Source of the DNA: Pochonia chlamydosporia 170
Taxonomy: Eukaryota > Ascomycota > Sordariomycetes > Hypocreales > Clavicipitaceae
Length of the DNA stretch: 64,000 nucleotides
Assembly (NCBI RefSeq): GCF_001653235.2
Contig: NC_035795.1
Location: 2,921,001 to 2,985,000 of the forward strand
Reading direction: 5' to 3'
The position numbers and the translations under genes are program-made. Under the pieces are notes generated by a model. That model saw nothing but the letters and a program-made list of their open reading frames with translations, did not search any database and was not told the DNA's origin. Position 1 is the first letter of the stretch, and every line of letters starts with the position of its first letter. This document shows, piece after piece, positions 22,138 through 32,500 of the stretch.

Positions 22138-23064
22138 ATGCGTGCCGCGCAGATTACAGCCTGGGGTGCCGTGCCAAAATATGAGCCCAGAACGCCGCCT
22201 CTGCCTCCTCCGACACCCTCACAAATCCGTATTCGAGTACTCGCCAGTGGCCTACACAGACTCGCCCGAGGTCAAGTCACTGGGAAACACTATTCTGTTT
22301 CCCATTCTTCTCTGCCTTTCATACCGGGAGTGGATGGAGTTGGCCTGACCCCTGAAGGAGACGTAGTCTACTTCATGTCTCCTAGCGGCGGAGCTTTCGC
22401 AGAGCACGTCAATGTGGAAAAGAAGCTCGTCGTGGAATTGTCACCAGACGCACGAGTAAAGCAGGTTGCAGGATTAGTCAATCCAGGACTCGCGAGCTGG
22501 ATGGCACTGAAAAGCCGGATCCAAGGGCTAGATTTCAGCAAAGATGGGAAATTGAGCGTTGTAATACTGGGAGTAACCACACTCAGCGGAAAGCTGGCTT
22601 CGGAATTTGCTAGGAAGCTTGGCTTTTCTCGGGTTGTTGGTGTGGCACGGAACTTGAAGGAGATGGAGAAATTGGCACTGGACGACACCATCTTGCTGGA
22701 GGAGGACCCCAGACGAAGCGAATGGAGTAAGTTGGGCGATGTGGATGTTGTCTTAGATTTTTTATACGGCGAACCGGCATTGGAGTGTCTAAAGGCGCTT
22801 CAAAGTGCGAGACCGACGCAGTACGTACAGATTGGAGTGATGGCCGGACTAGTGGCCTTGTTACCCGCAGAATTGTTGAGGTCTAAAAACATCACGATTA
22901 GAGGTAGCGGGCCTGGTTCTTGGACGATGGCACAATTTGCAGCCGAGTTGCAGCATATAGTGCGTGCGGTCGAAGGGCTTAAGGAGCACGCGCTGGAGAC
23001 AAGAATGCTTGAACAGATCGAGGCCACTTGGGCAGAAGAACAGAGAACTGTTTTTATTTTATAG
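22138..23064 (+). CDS. MDR-superfamily oxidoreductase (quinone-reductase-like)
   Basis: A single exon of 308 residues. The N-terminal GroES-like domain reads through PFIPGVDGVGLTPEGDVVYF; the Rossmann region follows (VVILGVTTLSGKLASEFARKLG, about 140-162), with TTLSG in place of the common GxxGxxG. No catalytic or structural zinc cysteines are present, so it belongs with the zinc-independent quinone oxidoreductases or enoyl reductases. It would use NADPH to reduce a quinone or enone, consistent with dihydroxylated aromatic intermediates. Last gene of the cluster before the transposon block. Confidence 0.82.
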   Translation: MRAAQITAWGAVPKYEPRTPPLPPPTPSQIRIRVLASGLHRLARGQVTGKHYSVSHSSLPFIPGVDGVGLTPEGDVVYFMSPSGGAFAEHVNVEKKLVVELSPDARVKQVAGLVNPGLASWMALKSRIQGLDFSKDGKLSVVILGVTTLSGKLASEFARKLGFSRVVGVARNLKEMEKLALDDTILLEEDPRRSEWSKLGDVDVVLDFLYGEPALECLKALQSARPTQYVQIGVMAGLVALLPAELLRSKNITIRGSGPGSWTMAQFAAELQHIVRAVEGLKEHALETRMLEQIEATWAEEQRTVFIL

Positions 23065-23954
23065 TCTTCGGAGTGGATGACTACGTAGATGCTTGTCCTT
23101 ATTAGGGAGATGATTGTAATGCGACTTTTGTACTACTTTGAAGGTATCACGAGACCATTTGTATATTCCTTGTCAGGGAGGTGCCGTTTCCCCCATCGGG
23201 GTAAGGCATTCCGGTGTCTACAAAACAATAAGACATGAGCTATATCTGGGTAAGTACTAAACCAGGCTGGCAAGTACCTTCCAAACAAATACCATCAAAC
23301 AAATTCCACCCAACTTAAAACTCAGTCACGCAGGCTGGTGGCGGCCGCGTAATTTGTTGCCGAACTTGCGTTCCCTATCAGTTCAATTTCCGTTGATTTT
23401 ATAGTGTTTTTAAATGGATCAAGATTATCACCGAGTATAATGCTTTCGTGCAGGAAGGCCTCCGAAAAGACTGCTGACCTGTTGGGGGGCGGCGGGGAAG
23501 GCGGGGGGGAGGAGAATGCGTCGGTTGGAGTCGTCCTGCTCCAATAACATTGCCAGCAATCGCACAAAGAGACGGTTATCAACTTGTGTTCCTGCAGCTT
23601 TTGCAGACAGCTCACGACTATTGCAGCCTACTTTTTTTTCAGATCGGAAACGATCTGAACCTCGAGGCGCATGGGCCTTGCAACTTTGCTCTAAAACGGA
23701 CCGCCCCCAATATTGCCCTTCTTGGGCGATATCGGACACGTAGCTGAGGATGGTTTCTCTTCCTTTATTGAGCAGCAACTATATCTCTATGGAACGTCGA
23801 GGTAATCTGAGGTAAGAAGATGGATGCAATGCTTTTGTCATCAAAACTCATAATTGGCTTCTTCCATTATCTTGCCTGGATTCTCATGCAGTCAGGTTTC
23901 AGTCGCAATTTGTCACAGGGACATGGCAATCATCCATTGGATGGAAGATGTGGT
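23065..23954. other. Intergenic region before transposon block
   Basis: No gene recognised. A G-rich tract lies at about 23480-23515. Confidence 0.5.
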
Positions 23955-24320
23955 AGTGTGAAAACCGGGTGCCTCGTCAGATTCCCGGAATCGCGTGATC
24001 CAGTTACTTGAGGCATTATCCCCAACAGCATACCCAGTCTTCTCAGCAATCTCATAGGCTTTAATCACTTCAAGCATATGGGCTGCCATGGTCTTACCAC
24101 TATGTGAAAAGCGGCATTATGGAAGCGCCAAAAGCGCCTTTTAAAGGACGTATTTACTATTGACAAATTGAGCGCAGATGCTAAGGAATGATTTGCGATT
24201 TAGTGATATCTAGAGGTTAATACTATAATGAATTTGGGACCTTGCAGTTTGCAGCTGACTCTTAACCGTTGTATAGTGCTTGCGGAAGCTGCGCTTAATA
24301 TAGATTGGGATGCTTAAATG
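23955..24320 (-). pseudogene. hAT transposase relic, RIP-decayed
   Basis: Reading the minus strand from about 24310 gives a stretch with hAT hallmarks: a segment like LLALP.CRFSHSGKTMA, followed by MLEVIKAYEIAEKTGY and DNASSN (about 23970-24089). In-frame stops are TAG or TAA where Gln or Trp would be expected, which is the RIP pattern. The fragment is truncated at about 23955; its left part loses similarity beyond about 24320. Confidence 0.7.
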
Positions 24321-25122
24321 CGATTTAATTAGGAGACTTTTGACTTCTGGGTTAATAGACATAAGGAGTGCTTAATACTTAGCCTATTTAACGCTATTAA
24401 ATGCCATTTGGCGGCAAGAAATAAGCTAGATCTGTGCTTTATAGAAAGCGTCACGGTTAATTGCACAGCGGAGCTTTTCTCTTACGTTAAAATTATCCCT
24501 ATCCGCCTGCTTTTGTGTTGCATTTTAGAACGATAAATCGAGCGCTATTTGACGTGATTTCCCGCCCTTTGACTCTACAGCCTTAATATATATCTGGTGC
24601 TTCTTTGCAAGATAACCTTGTGCGTTTATTGTAATTGCTATTAACTACCTCCCATCACAGATCTTACAGTACATTAAGGACTAGCTATCCCTTCCTCTCT
24701 TGTCTTTATCCTCTTATGGTTCTTAAAAATAGTCCTAGACGTCCTTAGCATGCCTCTTTCTCTGTTTTAGGCTAATGTTTTCTTAAGCTTGGTTAGGTTT
24801 GGGAGGATAGCTGTTAAGAAAGGATAATGCATTAAGAGTGGGTATCCTTAGAGTGGAGAGCGTAGAGGAGAAGGTGCTCTGTATAGACTAACTAGAGAAA
24901 TCCCTAAAAGTTATAATAAATTATAACGTTTTTGGTAGTATAAGGCATAATAAAAGGAGACTTAGGTATAAACTAGTAACAGAGAAAAGGAAGGACACAC
25001 TCTCTGATGCTACTTCTGCATAGATATAAGACACTTATTAAACTTAGAGGTTACATGAATCCTTCACAAACACCGCAAGGTTATGGTGCCACCCAATATT
25101 AATTAATAAGTATTAATAGATA
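24321..25122. other. AT-rich decayed repeat sequence
   Basis: Rich in TA and TAG/TAA, consistent with RIP. No feature can be supported; probably more of the hAT element or another old repeat. Confidence 0.5.
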
Positions 25123-26984
25123 ACGTACTCCACAAGCGAGCTAGACACACAAGCGAGCTAGACACCTCACTAGATTAATAGACCTTTCCTCCTTTAATAT
25201 TATATTTCTCTACTAAATATTATGGATTTATTAAGCAAAGAGAGCTAAATAGTCTTAGCTATTAAAGCTATCTAGAATACTCCTAAACTAAGCATTTAAG
25301 CTACAGTAAAGATCTATATAGTGCTCTATAGTATGTTAAGTACTTATATTAAGGGAATTAACATGCAATATAATATTATACCTAATTCTTAAAAACTTAT
25401 AAATCTAGAGGAATTAATAATTATTAGATATATTCTTAACCTAGACTTAAGATTATTTTCTCTCTAGCTTAATAGTGTGTAAGATATAGCAAATTGCTTG
25501 CTTGCTAATTGTAATATGCCTCCTATAGAAGTTAACTAGGCTTTAAACTTTATTAAGTGCTAACTATAGCTATCTATATATTTTACGCATTAATATAACT
25601 ATTAGAGAGCCTTATATAAAGATCTAAAGATAATTAAACCTTAGTTTAAGCTTATATGCAATATAGTTATAAAATATAGCATATAAGATAAGGATTTTTA
25701 TAACTTTAATAAGACTAGCTTTATAATAGGTATAATCTTAACTATAATAGTAGTTATAAGCTTAGATAGATATAGCAAGCTAAGTTTAGCTTAACTAGGT
25801 AATAGAAAATAGGTTTTAGTACTCTAATCTATTAATTCCTAAGGTAAAGCTATCCTGCTATTTATTATAGCTATAGGGCAATATTACCTTAGAAACTAGT
25901 ATAAAGATAGCGTGCTACTAAAGGATTAGGTTATCTCTATAACTTATAATAGCTAGACTATAAATAAGAAAGCTATAGATTAGATCTAGTACTTTAAAAA
26001 GCATACTAAACCTAAAAGTTATAGCGCATATTAACTTCTTATCCTAGATAGACATAAAAGTTACTACTTAACTAAATTTAAAGTCTTCTATAAAGACTAT
26101 AAGATTATTATGCTTTATATGCTATCTTATTTATCCTATATTCTTTAGCTATTAGATATTAGCTATTTTAGGCTGCTAAAGAAGGTATATAGCAAAGAAA
26201 TTAAAGGACTTATAAGAGCGCACGTTATATATATCATATAAGCTAACTTCTTTCCCGCATTTTATACTGCCTTTAAAGCTATAATAACTAAAGAAAATAT
26301 CTAAGAAGCTTTTAGAGGCATAGGACTTATTCTATTTAATCTAAATAGTATCTTATTACGTCTAGATATAAGGCTATAGACTCTAATACTAGTTAAAGAG
26401 GCACCTAAGCTACTAAATCTATGGGTTCTAAAGACCCTAAATAATCTAACTAAGGTAACTTTACAGACTAACTATATTAAAAGATAAATTAGTTACTATT
26501 AGGAAAGCTTACTAATATTAATTTTAACTGCTATAGATTAGATTATAAAGGGAATATATAAAATTATATATTAGGTTACACTCTTAAAGGCTAAGGTTAA
26601 CTAACTTTAGGAAGCTAATATACTACTAAGCAAGCAGCATAGAGCTAAAAAAACACAATTACGCTAAGGTAGCAGTATAACTATTTCTAAGGGATAAGCT
26701 CTTTAGGATTAGAATAATATAGAAGAGCAAATACAGCAAGAAGATTATAAAACTAGAGGTTAGAAGCCTTAGGATAAGACAAAGGGATAGTAATATAGTG
26801 TGTGTAGCAATACTAGCTATAATATGCAAACTTATTAGATTAATTTAGAAATATCTAATAAAGAGGATAGTAGTAAGAATTAATTGATTTCTTATGTTAT
26901 GGTTATTTTTTATTATACTCTTTATAAGAGGACAGGTTAGGCTGTCCAGCTCGCTTGTGTGTCTAGCTCGCTTGTGGAGTACGT
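25123..26984 (+). mobile_element. Fot1/pogo-type transposon, RIP-decayed, termini preserved
   Basis: The 1,862-bp element has 37-bp perfect terminal inverted repeats (25123-25159 and 26948-26984) and is flanked by TA at 25121-25122 and 26985-26986, the expected target duplication of Tc1/mariner-pogo elements. Each end carries the 17-mer cacaagcgagctagaca or a near copy in tandem (25131-25147 and 25148-25164 at the left). The interior is very AT-rich and encodes a broken transposase. The termini have kept GC bases while the interior has not. Confidence 0.88.
25222..26880 (+). pseudogene. Fot1/pogo (DDE_1) transposase, many RIP stops
   Basis: One frame from the ATG at 25222 reads as a Fot1/Tigger-like transposase interrupted by many TAG and TAA codons at Gln or Trp positions. 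Recognisable parts include FNKTSFIIGI, then LLILDRHKSYY near the second catalytic Asp (26039-26072), and the LLDISYFRLLKKVYSKEI segment near 26150-26200. I saw no indels in the parts read, only C-to-T/G-to-A-type damage. Not functional. Confidence 0.82.
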
Positions 26985-27429
26985 TAAAGCTTATATTAAC
27001 ATTAATAACTATTAATATATTGATTGGTAAGCTTATATTGCTGACAAGTCTGAGTAGTGAGGACACCAACCAACTGCAGTAGAATCTAATGAGACCTGTA
27101 GATGTCTTAAAATTGCTGTTCTGCGCAGGTTAGGCACTACTTTAAAGCTAACCGTCTTGTTTTAGGTGTAAAGGTAAGTTTAAAGTAAGAAAAGGAATGC
27201 TTAGGCTAACAAATAAAAAAAAGGAGATAAAGAAGTACAATTTAGCGTTAGTTTTCTAAATTTATACACAATTGCAATTCTAATAGTTCCTACTTCCCAA
27301 GGTTATACAGGTATTTAGTCTTAATATGCTTTATATATAAGCCTATATATACCTTTTCCTTAGAGTAGCCTTCTACTCCTCTAAAGGCACAAACTACAAC
27401 TTATCTTTCATAGAGTTAGCCATAATCAC
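26985..27429. other. AT-rich spacer in transposon block
   Basis: No supportable gene; AT-rich and repeat-like. Confidence 0.4.
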
Positions 27430-29169
27430 ATGCATATTAGGAATAGCTTTCCTTACTAAATAGGGACACGCTAGGGTGGTGTAAAACGTGTGATGTGCTA
27501 AGCATGCTAGAACTTAACCTATAGTTACTATGTAGGGAGATTCCTTACCTTTCTTAAAAGACTTAAAGCATTCTTTCTTAACGCAGAATTACACTAGGCA
27601 GTCTAGGCAGAAATGCATAGGTTTATTTACTGTTGCTAGCGCTAAGCCGTAATACTAGCAATCTTCCCAACAGGTATACCTAATGTTAATATAGCGCAGT
27701 TTAGAAGTCACACTATTATTGTTATTATTAGATAATGCTGGGTTTTCTAACTTAGAAACACTATTTAGGTTCTTATTTACACAGATGCAGCCTAATTTTC
27801 CTGGAAACTCATCTTTGGTTCTATTAGGACTATTTGTACTAATAGGGGAGGCTATATCCTTTCCTAGCTCCCTAATGTCTTTAGAAGATTAATAGCTAGA
27901 GTTAGCTACTAAGGGAGGCATTTCTTCACTTAAAGAAGAGCTAGAAGTTCCTGTCTAATAGCTCTTAAGGTATTTCTTCTCCGTATTAAGCTTATTATCC
28001 CAAATAAGAGCAGCCCATATTATCTAGGCTGTATAAAGGTTATTAAGGTCCCCTAACACGCTAAAGATACTCTAAAGTACCTTATAACCATAAATATTAT
28101 TATCTTCTATATCGTCTAAGAGTACCTCTAGTGCACTTATTACAATTTGCTAGATACAGGACTTAGCTAAATCTAAGAGCTTACTACTTCCAAACTAAAC
28201 TTTATACCAGATAAGGCAACATGCCAGGGTGATGTCTAGGTTCTAGTACGTATAGTAGAGCGGTTTATTGTCCTTACTAATTAGGTTAGCTAGCTTTTTG
28301 CCTAGGGATAACCTTTAGGACTCTGCCTAATTTAGATCTAGCGCTTATTAGAGGTACTAAATCCCTAATATTATTTTAACGTGAAGTAGTTCTATCTTAA
28401 AATTAACGTTATCTGCTTAGCTATACTTAAACTCACAGTTTAGTAGCTCTAAGAGCATAGAAATACCCTCTGATTTGCGCCTATTATTATTAGAGACGTA
28501 TAAGGTTAAAGCGTAGTGCACTTAGATATAGAGTTATAATTAAGGCTAGCTGTATTTTACTAAAGCTTTAATGTAAGCGGTAAAGAAACGCTTAATAATT
28601 TCCTAGCCCTAAGCGCTATCTATAGCGCTAGCAAACTTATTCCGCTCTTGCTAATCCTGTGAGTAATAATAGCACTTAAGAATCACGTTATTTAGCTCTA
28701 ATATTAACGGAGCCTACCAATCTAAGTAGCTTGTAAATTTCTCAATAAATTAAATCCACAAGCCCCAGCACTTTTCTCGTCTATATATGTTAGCAACGCT
28801 TGCAATACTACGCAGATTAGGGTTTGCAAACTTAAGGCTTTAACGCTAGATCTTAGCCGCTTCCGCGAGATGCTTATTAAGTAGCATATCCACGTTGAAA
28901 TTATAAGTAGTTAGTTGCTAGAGCTAGAGAGCCCTTCCAAGCTCAAACATAATGTTGGCTAATACCTTAGATCTACTAGGGTCCTAGAGCTACGTTAAAT
29001 CGCTATTGTGAGCCTTATTAACTTGACTTTTAGCTCTTTGGAGTAAGTCTAGAGCTTTATCCTCTGGAATTTAGTAATAATCTAGGTTAGAGGAAAGGTA
29101 TAAAAGCGCATCCTAATTAGATGTATTTAGTTTTAAAGCATGCTTTGCCCTTGCTGTATTTGCTTTTAG
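27430..29169 (-). pseudogene. RIP-decayed long reading frame, unknown family (3' part)
   Basis: On the minus strand one frame stays coherent from 29169 to about 27440 with only TAG/TAA stops. Readable segments include KALDLLQRAKSQVNKAHN, RSIASVANIYRREKCWGLW and a cysteine-rich end near 27600 (HFCLDCLV, VKKECFKSF). It continues the frame at 35207-35735, from which it is separated by the Copia insertion. I do not recognise the family. The length, the RIP damage and the location suggest a large repeat-encoded protein. Confidence 0.5.
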
Positions 29170-29174
29170 CTAGG

Positions 29175-29389
29175 TGTTGGAAGCGCAAGGCTTCTATTCG
29201 GGTGATAATTATCACGCGGTTTGGGGTACTCGTAACTGGTTGATTGATGCTTGTTGAATTCATCTAGCTATAGATAACGTACGCCTGTGTTGGTGTTGAA
29301 GCCTGCTCACGTGAGGTCTGTTTCAGCCACTGTTTGAAGCCATTCGCAGGCTACTGGCTCCGCCGCCAAAGACGGCGGTGGAAGCAACA
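29175..29389 (-). repeat. Copia 3' LTR (215 bp)
   Basis: Identical to 34987-35201. Contains the perfect 14-bp palindrome gtgataattatcac (29202-29215) and a potential hairpin ccgccgccaaagacggcgg near the end. Confidence 0.95.
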
Positions 29390-29562
29390 CTGGCAGCTTC
29401 TCTCTTTGAGGCCTCAATTCATTCGAAAACAAAATAAAACAAGACACCTGTTGAAGGCGTACACACTAGAGGCAAATTCCTCTGTTCTGAAGCCAAGTTT
29501 TCTTGTATTCTTACCTTGTACCGTGGTGGCTATATCCTAACAATTTGGCCACGGTAATTCCC

Positions 29563-32500
29563 TCACTTTTCGTCCTTCTTCCTCTCTACCCAGCCTTCCA
29601 CTCGTATCGCGATCTTATTCTTGTCGATAAGGGTTCTCAACGCGTGATTTGGCGATGCTTTCGTCATCGCGTCTGCCGGGTTATCTCCTCCGTTGATCCA
29701 TCTGACTTCATGGACTTCGCGGCGCTCGTATGACTGTCGGAGAGCCATGATATCTATCATGAGCCTCTTCTCTTTGGTTGTGCCGAGCTTAACAAGGCAC
29801 TCATATAGGGAATACGAGTCCGTGAGAAGGATCGTGGGGATGTCTGGAATTCCCAGTTGTTTTGTGATGAGCTTTAAAGTCGAGGCTATCGCGTATCCAA
29901 TGTCTGTGCCTTGAACCATGCTATAAAGCTCAGAGGCTAGGGCACTTCGCGTAACTCTCTTTGACTTGGTTGAAGAGTACGTGATGATGTTGCCTTTAAC
30001 GAGCATTTCGCCATTGTTGGTCTCTTCTTCTGTACCGATGACGATAATGTATCCCAGCTGGGAACTCAGATCTTCGTTGTTGGCAAAAGAGCCATCAACA
30101 AACACAAAAAGCTTTGCTTTATCGAGGTCAAATGGTATACATTTTAGGCCTCTACCTGGGTTATCAATCTGCCACTGGATGCGGCGTCCTAGACGTTTAA
30201 AGTCATCGCTAGATGGTTCCTTTTGTTGGGCAGCAACTGAAAGGTCAAAGGCTGCCTCTGGTTGGCAGATACTGGCGAGATATGCGCCGCGGGCTCGTTG
30301 CTCAATATATTCCTGATTGGTTGTTGGAATCTGAAGCTTTAAAGCCTGTTCTTTCTGGGTCATCATGATGCTTCCATCGGCGTTAAGAGAGATTCGGCAG
30401 CCATTGAAAGTGAGTGGCTTTTCCACCTTGAGGACTTCCTTTGGCTTTGCTGCAAAAGCTGCCTTCTGGAGCTCTTCCTCTTCAAGATTAGAGAACTGTT
30501 TGTCACTAAGTCCAAGTGTGTCATCGGTTTGCATCCCAATGATACCAAACTTGTCGCATTCTGAGATCAGCAGGCATGGGTCGTAAGTCGAGGTCGCCAT
30601 CTTTAGCTTTTCTCGATGGTGGGTGGAATAAGTCGCCCACCAGTGGGTGCCGGCTTCTGGTATTCCGTATAACGGTTTAACTACTACCATGATGGTGCCT
30701 TCTGGGTATCTACCGCGGAGTTGCTCAGGAATCTTTGCGATAATCGTCCTTTGGAGAGGTGTTTGAGATTGCACATAGGCTTGGGTAATATCCCTTATCC
30801 AGAGGATAATTCCTCGTTGGAAGAGAGAGGGCGCGAGTGCAATCATAAGCCGTTGGCTGGCTCGTTGTATTGTTGGTGATTGCGTCAAAATGAAGGCTTT
30901 ACCCTCGTCATTATATCCCCGAATGACGAGGCGAGATTTCTCATATGGGGCAGCTGTATCCTTGCCTTTGACCTCATTAACCATTCGTGAGTCAAAGATG
31001 CGAAGTTTAGCATGCTTTATAGGGTCATAAAGCTCAAATTTAAAGACACCTCTGGCTATCAAGTTATCAATCTCAGTGCGGCCTGAGATTTCAAACGGCT
31101 GGCCAGGGGTGATTATGAGTCCTTTACTGCGGAGAAGGACAGCAAGGTCGCGGTCTCCTTGCTCCTTCGTGGTCAGGAATGCTATTGTTTTGATGCTCTT
31201 AAGGAGCTTGGTACGTTCGGGCGGGTCCTCAAGGGCGTTAAAGAAGTACTGTTCTTCGATAAGGCGTTTACGTGGCCTTCCTGGGCCTCTTCTTGGAAAT
31301 GTTTGATAAGGAGCTCTTCTGGTCTCTGGGTCTTTACGCGGTCTTCCCGGGCCTCGTCTTGCTGTTGGGATAGCAACAGCAATGCTATCTCTGATATCTT
31401 CGTCCTGGTTAACCTCCCCGTCACTCTCGTTAGCAACCTCAGCATTATCTTGGTTAACAGCCTGCTGTTGGGGTAGCTTGTTATCCGTTGGGGTTGTATC
31501 CTTATCCTCTAGATAGGGTTGTACAATCGTGGAACGGAACTTCGAGGTTATTCCAGCCTCATTAGCAACGGTGCAGGTCTCGCCTTCAACGGCAATAAGT
31601 TCAAAGGGGCCCTGCCACCCGTTCTTTTCTCTCCAAACGCGAACCTTGGATTGCAATGGAAGGGTATGTAATGGGGTTGTGTCTGGGCCGTTCCTCGTTA
31701 AGAGGGCATTTTGGACCTGCCGCTTAGCGAGGGCTCGTCTGGCTTCACTAGTTGCCTTACGGATAGCTTCAGCTCTCTGCACGACGCTAAAGCTAGGGGG
31801 CGAATCATCCGTCATCCTGGGATAGGCGCCAAAGACTAGAAGTGTTGGGACGAGTCCGTCTGGGCCAGCTGTATCATTTATAGCTTTTACAGCCATTTGA
31901 AGCTTCTGATCGTCGGTCAGAGCGTCGCCAAGTTCTGCGTCAATTATCTGATATGCACGGCGGAGAGGGCCATGATATCTTTCTGCCTTGCCAATACTAT
32001 TGTGTGCCTCGACTGGCATTTCCTGAACACGGATATACAGGCCTTTGGCATACTGTTTGAATTCTGCCGAGCTAAAGTTCTTTCCAGCGTCATGAACTAT
32101 CCATTCGGGAGGCCCAAGGTACGTGTTAATCCAACAGGCCATAATGGCATCCCAAAGATCCCTTGCCTTTTGTTCTTTATTATTAAGAAACTTAGCAGCT
32201 TGGAAGGCAGTTGCAGAGTCAATAACATGGAGGACTGGTTGGCCATTAATAAAGAAGATGTCCACAATAATCTCATGGTTAAACTCATGATCATCTCGAA
32301 GGGTGAACTTAAAGCGGCTTGGGGCTCTTCCGTTCATTTGACAATGGTGGCAGATATCAGTCAGTCGCTTAAGAACGTCACTACTATATTCTTCCCCGAC
32401 TTTTGTTAAGATTCTTGATAGTCTCTCAACAGACGGGTGTCCAAAGCGGCGATGTAGTTGCCGAAGCTGCGTTTCTGTGAGGTGGAAGGCTGCGGAAGCT

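Noticed and set aside
25123..29169. CRISPR-like or satellite array in the AT-rich block
   Set aside because: The only short repeats are the tandem 17-mers at the two transposon ends; there is no regular spacer structure, and this is eukaryotic DNA.
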